NCBI GenBank assembly: GCA_032622095.1
Contig: CP136064.1
Span: forward strand, 188,593,794 to 188,657,793
Length of the DNA: 64,000 nucleotides
DNA from: Siphonodentalium dalli
Taxonomy: Eukaryota; Mollusca; Scaphopoda; Gadilida; Siphonodentaliidae
Reading direction: 5' to 3'
The position numbers and the translations under genes are program-made. Positions 36,930 to 48,787 of this stretch are shown here, piece after piece (position 1 is the first letter of the stretch; every line of letters begins with the position of its first letter). Below the pieces are notes generated by a model that saw only the letters and a program-made list of their open reading frames with translations, had not been told where the DNA came from and made no database searches.

Positions 36930-37180
36930 TTTGTTTTTCTTAGCCAAAAATACAGGTCAAGTTCGAATGGGGTTCTGTTCAGTGATACTTACATAAGTTA
37001 CAGCCGTTATGACCCACTTGTCGATGTTAACATTTAGGTTTCCGACCAATAACTCCAGACTGGGTTTATAGCTGCTCAGAATTAAAGTTGTAATGTGTTT
37101 TCGTCAGCCAAAATTACAAGTCCAGTATTGAAGTCAAATGATTTTTGCACGAGTTATAGCCCTTTTAACTGATTTGATAA
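36930..37180 (+). repeat. Decayed family F units
   Basis: ATACAGGTCAAGTTCGAATG, GTTACAGCCGTTATGACC and TTAGGTTTCCGACCAATAAC match the F unit; neither head nor tail remains. Confidence 0.5.
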
Positions 37181-37596
37181 CATTTTTATGTGTAAACAAA
37201 TGAGGGTATTTTTCCACGATTTGTATAATACGTTCTCAATAATTTCATATAGTCATTCAATCATAATTGAACTTTGTATCATCTTTCATTCATCACTATC
37301 TGGTCATATAAATGAGTAATTTTATTCAGTGTACTATGATATGATTTGTATTGCATATTCAGGTTCAACTTGGACCTTTCGCCATGTTTCAATATAAATG
37401 AATAATTACATTGATTTAACCTTGACATGACTGGTGTTGTATAATATATTGCAGTTTATCATCCACTGAGACTTCATGCAGTGTGAATTTCTCTCACAAT
37501 CTGCTGCCATTGCATTTTATGGGTCTTCAGTCTAGTGGTTCCACATATCAGATTGCAAAATATTAAAATAATCAGAATTATTTAATCTCCTCACAG
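37181..37596. other. Unassigned DNA upstream of the possible exon at 37597
   Basis: AT-rich, no gene. 38352-38712 and 40181-40797 are also unassigned. Confidence 0.4.
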
Positions 37597-37788
37597 CCAA
37601 ACCCACTCAATTCTACGGTTATCTTCCAGTTGGACTGGATAACTCCACTGACATTGAGTGAACGTTCTCAGACATTTTAAGCATTTCTGCGATAGATGAT
37701 AAATGAGTAGTGGTGATGTGGAAATGGAAAATAATCCCCAGCCTGCCCCAGCAAAGACTCCTCATAATAAATTGGGAGTATTTGTATG
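37597..37788 (+). CDS. Possible first coding exon, 28 codons, unidentified
   Basis: After AG at 37595-37596 the sequence reads KPTQFYGYLPVGLDNSTDIE then stop at 37653-37655. An ATG at 37703 opens MSSGDVEMENNPQPAPAKTP followed by HNKLGVFV, and a GTATGT donor-like site follows at 37789. The composition (acidic, Pro/Asn-rich, then a hydrophobic start) resembles the cytosolic N-terminus of a membrane protein. It could be a 5' leader plus start codon on one exon. The phase at the donor (2) does not fit the next CASK exon. A tRNA-like repeat begins right at the donor, and the frame running into it is not meaningful. No downstream partner exon found. Confidence 0.2.
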
Positions 37789-37880
37789 GTATGTCAGCAC
37801 AGTAGTCCAGTGGTTAGAACGTTTGGCTTCTAGTCTTGTCAAGTTGTCAGCAAAGCAATGTGAGTTTGATGCTTGTAGAT
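37788..37880 (+). repeat. tRNA-derived SINE head (decayed)
   Basis: TAGTCCAGTGGTTAGAACG matches a tRNA A box and GAGTTTGATGC a B box (GWTYRANNC), 50-60 bp apart, with GGCTTCTAGTC in the anticodon region. No good acceptor stem, so a SINE or tRNA pseudogene, not a functional tRNA. Confidence 0.55.
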
Positions 37881-37925
37881 GGACTGTTGAGTTATCAAGC
37901 AATGGCTTGGTCTTGATTTAAGTGA

Positions 37926-38153
37926 GTATCACTAAATTCACCCTCTGGGGGCCTCATTATGCTTAGGCTTCATCTTCTCTGGAAAGTATATATATTATCA
38001 AATTAGCAAGTTTTTCAGATTCTTTAGAAATTTTATTTTCTTTTTAGTTTAGTTTTTCTATATCCCCAAATTGACAGACAACACATTGCATAATCGAGGT
38101 GCCCAATGGGTGCACATCACAATCTTCGCCATCTGGGAACTTAAATCTGAGTT
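37926..38153. mobile_element. Family D fragment interrupted by a family C element
   Basis: From ATCACTAAATTCACCCTCTG through TATCCCCAAATTGACAG to AACTTAAATCTGAG, where the TTAA element at 38156 is inserted. A short continuation may follow 38352. Confidence 0.72.
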
Positions 38154-38155
38154 AA

Positions 38156-38347
38156 CCCTTTCTATACTAAATACTCATAGTTTTCCCTTAGGAAATGTTC
38201 AGATAATATGTTCAACAAGCGACCATCAGTCATTTGTTGAACTTATTATCTGAACATTTCTCTGCGATAAATAGGACTCCTTCTGTACTTGTATTGTGTG
38301 TCATCTACCTATTTGTCCTAATGACCCCCTATTTAGTATAGGAAGGG
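38156..38347. mobile_element. TTAA MITE (family C) inserted in a family D element
   Basis: TTAA at 38152-38155 and 38348-38351; ends CCCTTTCTATACTAAATAC and ATTTAGTATAGGAAGGG. Central palindrome GAAATGTTCAGATAATATGT / TTATTATCTGAACATTTC. It interrupts the D sequence after AAATCTGAG. Confidence 0.87.
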
Positions 38348-38712
38348 TTAAATATGTCTGGCCTTCCATGCTATACTTTATAGGGCATCACACTTGTCCC
38401 ATAAACTGACAGCCAATAACACTCAAGTGCGGTTCTGTGTATGTCTCCTGTGATATACCAGAAATGTTAAATGTTCATATTCAGTAGATCCAAACATTAT
38501 TGGTCTACGTCCCTTTCGCTGAGTATAGTTTCTCGAGCAGTCTATGGCTGTCTATTTGTGATGTTTCAATCAATTGCACAGTATCCAGTATTTACCTCTG
38601 GAGTTCTATATGTTCAGAGATAAATCACTTTTGTGGTCAATGTATTAATTTTTAAATGTCAAATGGTGCTATAGTAGATTGAAATGATATTTATTCCTGG
38701 CCCGCTCAAATG

Positions 38713-38913
38713 CAGTAATGCTCTAAATAATTGACTCCTTAACCACAGCAGCATTTCAGGATTTAGTTGTAAATATGGCTTGTTGCCATTCATCGGAAAG
38801 CTCACAGTGAGAGCTTTCCGATGAATGGCAACAAGCCATATTTCCGAAAAAATCCTGAAAAGTTACCCATAATTCTGCTGTGGTTAAGGAGTCGATTATT
38901 TAGGGCATTACTG
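38713..38913. mobile_element. Mariner-like hairpin MITE (family A)
   Basis: Near full-length copy; the left arm lacks the GAATTATGGGTAA block present in the right arm. Confidence 0.87.
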
Positions 38914-38968
38914 TATATGGAATTGATACAGTGTGAATGTGTATGGCTGCTTCAATGCTGGTGAAGAC

Positions 38969-39219
38969 AATATACTAATTACTCTTTGATGAGTAGTTCC
39001 CTTAGGAAATGTTCAGATAATAAGTTCAACAGTCGTTTGTTGAACTTATTATCTGAACATTTCCCACCAAAGTATATATAACCTTCTGCACTTGTATTAT
39101 AATTTCGTCAAACTGTTGCCTGCACATTTTTCCTGAACACACCTCCAAATGAATAATTGGTCATTCCGATATTTGCTCTTATGACTAGGAGGGTATTCCA
39201 TTTTATAGTAAATAAAGGG
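38969..39219. mobile_element. Family C TTAA MITE, decayed left end
   Basis: Central palindrome AATAAGTTCAACAGTCGTTT; right end TATAGTAAATAAAGGG then TTAA at 39220-39223. Left end recognisable only as TATACTAATTACTCTTTGAT. Confidence 0.75.
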
Positions 39220-39244
39220 TTAAATAAATTGAATGTCACGTTAA

Positions 39245-39477
39245 CCCTTTCTATACCAAATGGATTCTCCCAGTCAGTTAAAAAGTGTACATTGGAATGG
39301 TCTATTATTGATTTCCAGGGATGTTAAAGTGATAAAAGCAGACAACAGATAAATAAAAGTGCAGAAGGTGTGCTATTTTTTTAGGGAATTGTTTAGATAA
39401 TAAATTGATCGTTTTGTTAAACTTATTATCTGAACATTTCCTATGGAATAACTATTCAACAATGACGCTTTAGTATA
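39245..39477. mobile_element. Family C TTAA MITE truncated at a family A element
   Basis: TTAA at 39241-39244, CCCTTTCTATACCAAATGG, palindrome near 39400-39450, then GCTTTAGTATA runs into the A element at 39478. Confidence 0.78.
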
Positions 39478-39642
39478 CAGTAATGCCCTAAATAATTGAC
39501 TCCTTAACCACAGCAGAATTATGGGTAATTTTTCAGGATTTAATTATTCGGAAATATGGCTTGTTGCCATTCATGAAAAATCCTGAAAAAATTAACCATA
39601 ATTTTGCTGTGGTTAAGGAGTCAATTATTTAAGGCATTACTG
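39478..39642. mobile_element. Family A MITE with shortened centre, inserted at the end of a TTAA MITE
   Basis: Both tips present (CAGTAATGCCC and GGCATTACTG), core lost after GCCATTCATGAAAAATCC. It replaces the expected right tip of the family C element at 39245, so it inserted or recombined there later. Confidence 0.8.
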
Positions 39643-39723
39643 TTGAAATGTTAAATTCAGCTGCACTACATTTGAATGCATGGGACTTTTAATCAAATAA
39701 AACATGTAATTGACTGAGACAGC

Positions 39724-40172
39724 CAAGCCTGGAAATAGTGTGTCTGTCATTTGCAGAATGAGGTCCCCAGTGGGTGAATTTAGTGACGCTATCCCGCACA
39801 GCAACCTAGCATCACCAAATTCACCCTCGGGGGACCTCATTCTGCTAAGGACTCATCTGCTGGGAAGTATCTATAGTCTTAAATTAACATTGTTTTTAAT
39901 AACTTTTTTCCTTCTTGGAAGTTTCTACATCCCCCTAATTTGCAGAAAATAAAACGCATTTAATATTAAACGAGGTGAATAATGGGTGAACATCAAGTTC
40001 AACTGGGGAACTTCAATCTAATCCTAGGTCTCCCATAGTAGTTGATGTCTAAGCAGAATGAGGTCCCCAGAGTGAATTTGGGGATGCTAGCCCACTGTGC
40101 AGGATAGCGTCACTAAATTCACCCTCTGTGGACCTCATTCTGCAAATGACAGACACACTATTTCCAGGCTTG
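39724..40172. mobile_element. hAT-like palindromic MITE (family D)
   Basis: Ends CAAGCCTGGAAATAGTGTG and CACTATTTCCAGGCTTG; duplication GAGACAGC (39716-39723) / GAGACTGC (40173-40180), 7/8. Confidence 0.86.
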
Positions 40173-40797
40173 GAGACTGCTGTCATTCATGCAATTAACT
40201 TGGAGTATGAATGATTGTTCACTTTTAATTGTTGATTCTCGCCACAATAGAATCTAATAAGAGTATTGATTCAGTCAAAAAATCAAACTCCCCAAATGCA
40301 CTTGCATTTTTCAAAATAGTATTTTCATGCTTGAAACACATTATATATTGAGTCAGATATGTACAAGCACACACCCTCAACTTTCACACAATTAGCACCT
40401 GTAAGAATCAGTACAAATCACCACACGATTGTTTCCCATGTTTACCAAGCAATATAAACTGCAGCCTCCTCTGCATAAAAAAAGTAATGAACCACCTGTG
40501 TCACTTTAAGCCGATCATGTGCACATGCTCGCTGCATTTTGTTATTGGGATACTGTTTGAACAATATATTTATACTTACAATTGTTTTGGTAGTTTTGAA
40601 AAGTTGTTCATGTTATTAGTGTTCTGTTAAAATGTTCTGGTATTTGATTATAAGGAATGACTGGAAGATCAATTGAGGTCATTGGTTTGAACTGGCAGAT
40701 CCAGGCAGATCGAGTATTAAATTAAACACTCTTCGTTTAATTACTCTGCCAGTCAAAATCTAATGACTCCATTCGATATTCCATTGGATTTCCTTAT

Positions 40798-43390
40798 TAG
40801 CTCAACTTTACTTTGTAAAGTTTGAGCTATTGCCATGGCTTTGTCGTCCGTCGTCCGTGTGTACGTGTGTGCGTGTGTACGTGTGTACGTAAGGCGTCAA
40901 CAATGCAGTCTACAGGTCGTACCTTTGGTCGGATCATTATGAAATTTGTCATAGCTGTTGACATCAACATTTAGACCAGAATGATTAATTTTGGGGTCAT
41001 TCGGTAAAAAAACATGGCCGCCAGTGGCCATCTTGCATTTCAAAATTCAATCCATTAGCACGGGCTACAGGGCGTACTGTTTGTCTGATCGTCATGAAAT
41101 TTGTCATGGATGTTAATATTGACATGTAGATGGGAACGAGTAATTTTGGGGTCATTCGGCCCAAAAACATGGCAGCCATCTTGGATTTTACTCTTTGTAT
41201 GACTAAATTCTTTAGCACGGGCCACAGGTCGTACTTTTAGTCTGATCATCATAAAATTTGTCAAGAATGTTAATAATGACATGTAGATGGGAACGAGTCA
41301 TTTTGGGGTCAATCGGCCAAAAAACATGGCCGCCAGCAGCCATCTTGGATTTTACTCTTTGTATGACTAAATCCTTTAGCACGGGCTACAGGCCGTACCT
41401 TTAGTCTGATCATCATAAAATTTGTCATGGCTGTTGAAATTGGAATGTAGATGGGAACGAGTAATTTTGGGGTCATTCGGCCAATAAACATGGCCGCCAG
41501 TGGCCATCTTGGATTTCAAAATTTAATCCATTAGCACGGGCCACAGGTCGTACTGTCCGTCTGATCATCATAAAATTTGTCATGGATGTTAACAATGACA
41601 TGTAGATGGGAACGAGTAATTTTGGGGTCATTCGGCCAAAAAACATGGTCGCCAGCAGCCATCTTGGATTTTACTCTTTGTATGACTAAATCCTTTAGCA
41701 CGGGCTACAGGTTGTACCTTTAGTCTGATCATCATAAAATTTGTCGTGAATGTTAATAATGACATGTAGATGGGAACGAGTCATTTTGGGGTCATTCGGC
41801 CCAAAAACATGGCAGCCATCTTGGATTTTACTCTTTGTATGACTAAATTCTTTAGCACGGGCCACAGGTCGTACTTTTAGTCTGATCATCATAAATTTGT
41901 CAAGAATGTTAATAATGACATGTAGATGGGAACGAGTCATTTTGGGGTCATTCGGCCAAAAAACATGGCCGCCAGCAGGCATCTTTGATTTCACTCTTTG
42001 TATGACTAAATCCTTTAGCACGGGCTACATGCAGGTCGTACCTTTAGTCCGATCATTATAAAATTTGTCATGGCTGTTGAAATTGGAATGTAGATGGGAA
42101 CGAGTCATTTTGGGGTCAATCGGCCAAAAAACATGGCCGCCAGCAGCCATCTTGGATTTTACTCTTTGTATGACTAAATCCTTTAGCACGGGCTACAGGC
42201 CGTACCTTTAGTCTGATCATCATAAAATTTGTCATGGCTGTTGAAATTGGAATGTAGATGGGAACGAGTAATTTTGGGGTCATTCGGCCAATAAACATGG
42301 CCGCCAGTGGCCATCTTGGATTTCAAAATTTAATCAATTAGCACGGGCCACAGGTCGTACTGTTCGTCTGATCATCATAAAATTTGTCATGGATGTTAAC
42401 AATGACATGTAGATGGGAACGAGTAATTTTGGGGTCATTCGGCCAAAAAACATGGTCGCCAGCAGCCATCTTGGATTTTACTCTTTGTATGACTAAATCC
42501 TTTAGCACGGGCTACAGGTTGTACCTTTAGTCTGATCATCATAAAATTTGTCGTGAATGTTAATAATGACATGTAGATGGGAACGAGTCATTTTGGGGTC
42601 ATTCGGCAGAAAAACATGGCCGCCAGCAGCCATCTTTGATTTTACTCTTTGTATGACTAAATCCTTTAGCACGGGCTACAGGTCGTACCTTTAGTCTGAT
42701 CATCATAAAATTTGTCATGGCTGTTGAAATTGGAATGTAAATGGGAACGAGTAATTTTGGGGTCATTCGGCAGAAAAACATGGCCGCCAGCAGCCATCTT
42801 TGATTTTACTCTTTGTATGACTAAATCCTTTAGCACGGGCTACAGGTCGTACATTTAGTCTGATCATCATAAAATTTGTCATGGCTGTTGAAATTGGAAT
42901 GTAAATGGGAACGAGTCATTTTGGGGTCATTCGGACAAAAAACATGGCCGCCAGTGGCCATCTTGGATTTCAAAATTTAATCCATTAGCATGGGCCACAG
43001 GTCGTACTGTTCGTCTGATCATCATGAAATTTGTCATGGTTGTTAATATTGGATTTTACTCTTTGTATGACTAAATTCTTTAGCATGGGCTACAGGTCGT
43101 ACCTTTAGTCTGATCGTCATAAAATTTGTCATAGATGTTAATAATGACATGTAGATGGGAACGAGTCATTTTGGTGTCATTCGGCCAAAAAACATGGCCA
43201 CCAGCAGCCATCTTGGATTTTACTCTTTGTATGACTAAATTCTTTAGCATAGGCTACAGGTCGTACCTTTAGTCTGATCGTCATAAAATTTGTCATGGAT
43301 GTTAACGATGACATGTAGATGGGATACAATCATTTTGGGGTCATTCGGCCGAAAACATGGCCGCCAGCAGCCATCTTGGATTTTACTTTT
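40798..43390 (+). mobile_element. Pearl-type element with about 16 tandem units of about 160 bp
   Basis: Head hairpin AGCTCAACTTTACTTTGTAA then AGTTTGAGCT, GTCGTCCGTCGTCC and GTGTACGTGTGTGCG microsatellites. The array follows: GGGCTACAGGTCGTACCTTT, TGATCATCATAAAATTTGTC, GATGGGAACGAGTCATTTTG, AAACATGGCCGCCAGCAGCC. Short antisense open frames of 60-108 codons repeat with the unit and are not genes. A block recurs with an offset of 807 bp. Confidence 0.78.
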
Positions 43391-43827
43391 CTCTTCATGT
43401 CTATAAACTAGTATTAGACATTCAACTTTCCACATTCCTAATCGCTCCATTGACTGTAATACATTAAATTATTCCCTTTCCAAGTTGACCTACAGTGTCA
43501 TTGACACTTTCATATGATTAACTCATTGGTAACCATATTCTCACATCATGCTAAGCAGTTACTTGATTCCCATTGATTCATATGTAGTGATGTTCAGCTA
43601 CAGTCTCAGACCCACATCTATAATAGTGGGTTTGATTACCTGTTATATGGTTTCTATTTCCGAAACCATGGGAATCCAATCATAATACACCATATTATGA
43701 CATCAGTGTTACCTGGAGGAAAGTCCCCACAGATGGTTAATTTATTTGGGGAATCACTCCACTGCAGTATGCACACACTGCTTTATTGTAAAAATGTATT
43801 TATTGAAGGTACGTATACTGTTCCTCA

Positions 43828-44352
43828 TGCAGGCTAACCTTAAAGTTTGATATCAAGCCTGAGTTTAGTGTGCCTGTCATTTGCAGAATGAAGTACCCAG
43901 AGGGTGAATTTAGTGATGCTATCCCGCTCAGTGGGCTAGCATTTACCGAATTCACCCTCTGGGGACCTCATTCTGCATGGCCTTATCTGCTATGGGGGAC
44001 TTAGACTCAGATTGAAGTTCCCAAATGGTGAATACTGTGATGTACACCCATTGGGAACCTCAATTATACAATATGTCCTCTGCCATTTTGGGGATATAGA
44101 GAAACTAAACTAACAAAGAAATAGAATCTATGTGAAGCAGTTTCTATAGAAATTTGATAATAAAGAAACTTTACAGATATTAAAGATGCAGCCTAAGCAG
44201 AATGAGGTCACCAGAGGGTGAATTTAGTGATGCTAGCCCACTATGCAGGATAGTGTCACTAAATTCACCCTCTGGGGACCTCATTCTGCAAATGACAGGC
44301 ACACTATAAAACTCAGACTTGATATCAAAGAATAAGGTTAGCCTGCATCTTT
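43828..44352. mobile_element. hAT-like palindromic MITE (family D2) with extended inverted repeat
   Basis: The D arms (AAGCCTGAGTTTAGTGTGCC / CACTATAAAACTCAGACTTG) lie inside a longer inverted repeat starting ATGCAGGCTAACCTTA and ending TAAGGTTAGCCTGCAT. Confidence 0.78.
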
Positions 44353-44386
44353 TGGGATATAATAAAGCAGTTCATCAGATCCCCAG

Positions 44387-44744
44387 CATGCCTTGAAATA
44401 GTGTGTCTGTCATTTGCAGAATGAGGTTCCCAGAGGGTGAATTTAGTGATGCTACACCGCATAGCGGGCTAGCATCACCAAATTCACCCTCTGGGAAGCT
44501 CATTCTGCTGAGATGTAAGCAGAATAAGGTCCCCAGAGGGTGAATTTGGTGATGCTAGCACGCTACCTCATTCTGCTTTCATCTCAGTAGAATGAGGTTC
44601 CCAGAGGGTGAATTTGGTGATGCTAGCTCGCTATGCGGTGTAGCATCGCTAAATTCACCCTCTGGGAACCACGGGGTAGCATCACTAAATTCACCCTCTG
44701 GGGACCTCATTCTGCAAATGACAGACACACTATTTCAAGGCTTG
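44387..44744. mobile_element. hAT-like palindromic MITE (family D)
   Basis: Perfect 8-bp duplication ATCCCCAG at 44379-44386 and 44745-44752; ends CATGCCTTGAAATAGTGTG and ACACTATTTCAAGGCTTG. The centre has extra partial arms (TGATGCTAGCACGCTACCTC), i.e. local rearrangement of the hairpins. Confidence 0.9.
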
Positions 44745-44752
44745 ATCCCCAG

Positions 44753-45645
44753 TGTACTATCATGGTTCACACACATTCACCAATTTGTTTGACTGGGTTA
44801 GACAGGTCCCACTTGTATTGGAATTTATTATAGAGATTTCAATGATAAGTGGAATAAATAATGGGATATTTTATAGAATGTCTCTCATATAGAACAAACT
44901 TATTCCTTCGGGATGTACTTTCCACATATTGGTTATGTGCCATTTGCACACTTTGTCTCTCATGTGAATAAAAATTAATATTTTATATTCCGAAAACATT
45001 GATATTTTTGTGTGCATCCAGTTGCTTAGGTATTTGTGAATAATTCGTATTTAACCCCAATTTACGGAAATGTGGTTTGAAGTTTTGAGTCCCTTGATAC
45101 CAGACGTAACCATAATAGAATCTTCAATAAAACATGTCATTTCTATTTCCAGACAATAACACACAACAGAAATATACATAACTAGCTGAAACAGGATCCC
45201 TCGGGAACCTTTATTCAGTGTCGCAGGAGCCTTTATGAATTTAAGCCACGTATTAGTGCAAAATACACTTATAAATGTGCTCTCTGAACGATGCAAACAA
45301 CATGGTAATTATAATGAAAATGAATTAATGACTGGAATCATTAATTCATAATCATTATGTCCATCTGAAAATACAAAAAAATAAAATAAAATGCCCTCCA
45401 ACACCCCCCCCCCCTTTTCACCCCCCCTCCTGAAAAAAAGTCTGATGATAAGCAACAATCGATTTTTAAATATGTACATGTATTTGATATCCTGCCCATG
45501 ACAGGGATACAATGCAATGCATAATTAATGCACTGACTCCCTTTTTTGCCACAAACTGCATTCTATCACCACTGTTTTGGACATGGTGAAGTCTAGTGGG
45601 CACTCGATCATATTAACAACAATGTGTTATAAAAGTCTGCAAGCC
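44753..45645. other. Unassigned DNA
   Basis: Includes C-rich tracts at 45402-45432. 43391-43827 and 45987-46569 are likewise without recognised features. Confidence 0.4.
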
Positions 45646-45986
45646 TGGATCTAAGGTGTCTGTCATATGCAGAATGAGGTCCCCAGAGATTGAATTTAGT
45701 GATTCTATCTTGACATGTTGGGCTAGTATCACCAAATTCACCCTCGGGGAACCTCATTCTACTTTGCTTAGGCCTCAACTGCTATGGGAGACCTAGGGTT
45801 CAGATTGAAGTTAAAAACAATGTTAATCTGAGAATATAGATACTTCCCTGAAGATGAGGCCAAAGCAGAATGAGGTCCCCGGAATGTTAATTTGATGATG
45901 CTAGCTCACTGTGTGGGATAGCTTCACTAAATTCACCCTCTGGGGACCTCCTTCTGCAAATGACAGACACCATTCTTGAAAGACTG
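45646..45986. mobile_element. Family D MITE, decayed termini
   Basis: Left CAAGCCTGGATCTAAGGTGT, right GACACCATTCTTGAAAGACT; inner arms GGTCCCCAGAGATTGAATTT and AAATTCACCCTCTGGGGACC. Confidence 0.75.
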
Positions 45987-46569
45987 ATGACGAATTGGGT
46001 AACCATTCTCTTCACATGATGCATTAGGTTCCGATTCAAGTAATCATGCAGCTTTTCTCTCCTGTAAAATCCATGCAAAAAAATCTTGCACCAGGACCAG
46101 GTTTAGACAATTTCTCAATTTTAAAAGGCAATTCTTCCTCCTGGATATTGCTCAGTATGGGTGGCATTTATGTGGGTAGTTTATCACTGCGATGATATTT
46201 ACATTGGCAGTGAATGTAATATGAAAGTAATAATTCTCTTCGCCAATATTGAACAACTATTGGAATTGCTGTGTTCTCTTAGACGCTCCCAAGACTCATT
46301 CTAAATTGAAGCCTGATTTATGACGTGCTTGGTTTTTGTCGGAAGTTTCTTCTACAGAAAATGTCAAATCTAATGGTGATATACTCTCAGCTGTGGTTCT
46401 CTTGGGGGCGATGTAATTTCCCATGGTACAGCATGGCAGCTTTCTCATCTACACTCCACTGTTTCCTAAGAAATAATATGACTTCGACCTTTGTCAACTA
46501 TTTCTGTATTATATAGATTGGTCAGGGTTACAGATCACCTGTTGCAACTTCATATTTTTAATGCAACTG

Positions 46570-47083
46570 TTTTAAAAAATGGGATGTTTTATATAGTCTG
46601 TCCATCCGTTCATATTTTGTTTCCAGATGAAAACTTTAGTTCTTCTGAACTAAATGGACTGAAATTTGGTATGTAGGTTCATTACCGTAAAATAAAGGTC
46701 AAGTTTGATTTTAGGGTCCAGCCACCTATTTTTACCAGAGTTATGGCCATTTGTTGAAATTTGGGCTTAATTTTGGTTTCCGGATGATAACTTTATGATG
46801 TTAACTGAATGGACTGAAATTTGGTTTCAAGGTTTACAACCATAAAATACTGGTCACCGAAAATTTTGGGTTCCGTCTGTCCATTTTTACCAGAGTTATG
46901 GACCTTTTTTTACTTTTGGGTTTTATTGGTATCCGGATCGATAACTGAATGGAATGAAACTTGGTTTGCAGGTATGATACCATTTTCGGCTAATAATTCC
47001 AAGTTATGGAATCTTTCTGAAATGCTATTTGAAACAAGCCTGAATGGGTGTATTATACCACTGTGGCCCTACTAGCTCTTGTT
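46570..47083 (+). mobile_element. Pearl/HINE-like element (family F)
   Basis: Head TTTAAAAAATGGGATGTTTT, AGTCTGTCCATCCGTTC, three units (GAACTAAATGGACTGAAATT; CCAGAGTTATGGCC; ACCAGAGTTATGGACCTTTT), and tail hairpin CCACTGTGG, CTAGCTCTTGTT. Confidence 0.66.
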
Positions 47084-47493
47084 ATGATATAAATTTTACA
47101 CTTTAATAATACCATTGGCATTGTTCAACTGAATAAACATATTCAGAAACTACTAGTAGACATGCTACATCAACTTTGCTTAATAATGCTATTAAAACAC
47201 TGCTATCTATATCTTAGTATCGCCAGCGAAATGAGAATTTGTTCACACTAACTGAAGTAAGCACATTTGCCCCCATATTTCTGATATACATGTAAAATGT
47301 ATATATATAAAAGAGTAGATTCTGTCTCTCTGTCCGTCTGTGCAGTGACACCGAGCCCTCCTGAGAATTGTAATTTAATTTTAATATCTTTTTCTTTTCT
47401 TTTTTTTAGCTATTTTTAATTTACAATACCATTCACTCTGTACAACCAAAACAAATAAATTAATAGAAATGACACATCAGCTATGCATATTAA

Positions 47494-47716
47494 CCCTTCC
47501 ATGACTGGAGCTTCCTGAAATTTTGCGAAAACCTGTGCCAATGCAATCTCTTATATATGTGAGTCTCCCATAAGAATCCTCACATATATAAGAGAATACA
47601 TTGGCCGAACAATATATACCTTGAACTTGTAAGCCAGTGCATTCTCTTATAATCCCTATGTGAGACTCGCATATATAAGAGAATGCACTGGCACAGGATC
47701 ATTACTGCTGCACCAA
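47494..47716. mobile_element. Family B TTAA MITE, right end replaced by half a family A MITE
   Basis: TTAA at 47490-47493, CCCTTCCATGACTGGAGCTT, both hairpins, then GGATCATTACTGCTGCACCA joins directly to the family A half-element. Confidence 0.8.
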
Positions 47717-47818
47717 TGAGAGCTTTCCGATGAATGGCAACAAGCCATATTTCTGACTAAATCCTGAAAAGTTACCTATAATTCTGCTGTGGAGTCGATT
47801 ATTTAGGGCATTACTGTA
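47717..47818. mobile_element. Half family A MITE (right arm only)
   Basis: Starts at the hairpin tip (ATGAGAGCTTTCCGATG) and runs to the intact right end TTAGGGCATTACTGTA. The left arm is absent and the junction abuts a truncated TTAA MITE. Confidence 0.8.
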
Positions 47819-47935
47819 TGGGGAATCTCACTTTGTTTTGTCTGTGGAACTACATCGAGTCCACCTGAGAATTGTAACTTAATGTGATTCCCCCCACAGT
47901 TCAACAACATATATATTTGTTTTAACCCTTTACCC

Positions 47936-48251
47936 AACAAACCGGCCAAAAACGGCCAAATAAAGCTGCAACAGCCTAAAATATCTTCGGTCTGTCTCAA
48001 TAGAACCATACAAATATGGATATCATTGGAACCGGCTCATTGACCACATTGTGATGGTTACAGTTATGCCCTGTGCCAATGCATTCTCTTATATATAAGA
48101 GAATGCATTGGCCTTACATTCTTTAACAATTTTATAATTTTTAATGTGTTAAGCCAATGCATTCTCTTATATATGCGAGGCGACCTATGGTCGACTCGCA
48201 TATATAAGAGAATGCATTGGCACAGCTAGGGCCGTTCTGTTGGGTAAAGAG
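47936..48251. mobile_element. TTAA hairpin MITE (family B'), inverted orientation
   Basis: TTAA on both sides (47932-47935, 48252-48255). Reverse orientation of the 25813 copy. First hairpin collapsed to TTATATATAAGAGAATGC, second complete. Confidence 0.88.
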
Positions 48252-48267
48252 TTAATTGAATTTTTAA

Positions 48268-48527
48268 CCCCTCCATGACTGGAGCTTCCTGAAATTTTGC
48301 GAAAACCCTGTGCCAATGGATTTTCTTATATATGCGACTCTCGCATAGGGAGCCTCGCATATGTATTAAGAGAATACATTGCCCTATCAATATTTACATT
48401 GACCTTGCAAGTCAGTGCATATGTCTTATATATGCGCGGCTCCCTATGGGAGACTTAAATATATAAAGATAATGCACTGGCACAGGGTCTTTAATGCTGC
48501 ACCAGCGCAGCTCCCATCATGAAATGG
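48268..48527. mobile_element. TTAA hairpin MITE (family B)
   Basis: TTAA at 48264-48267 and 48528-48531; ends CCCCTCCATGACTGGAGCTT and AGCTCCCATCATGAAATGG. Only 12 bp separate it from the preceding B' copy's TTAA. Confidence 0.88.
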
Positions 48528-48682
48528 TTAATACCACTGGCTCTGTACAACCGAAAAAATTATTAGGAATTATCTTCACATATGTTCTATGCATTATTAA
48601 TATGAATCCTTATTTTTTTTGCCAAATTAATTAATTAATATAAATATAATCATAAAATATACAAAAACGGAGAATTATATAC

Positions 48683-48787
48683 AGAGCTTTCCGATGAATG
48701 GCAACAAGTCATATTTCCGTCTAAATCCTGAAAAGTTACCCATAATTCTGCTGTGGTTCAGCAGTCGATTAATTAGGGCAATACTGT
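48683..48787. mobile_element. Half family A MITE (right arm only)
   Basis: From GAGCTTTCCGATGAATGG to the right tip AATTAGGGCAATACTG. Left arm absent, same break zone as at 47717. Confidence 0.78.

Noticed and set aside
37788-37880. Functional tRNA gene
   Set aside because: A and B boxes are recognisable but the acceptor and anticodon stems do not pair; more likely a SINE remnant.
41000-43450. Antisense frames of 60-108 codons in the 160-bp array
   Set aside because: They follow the tandem unit, with repeated identical peptides and frequent breaks; explained by the pearl-type repeat.
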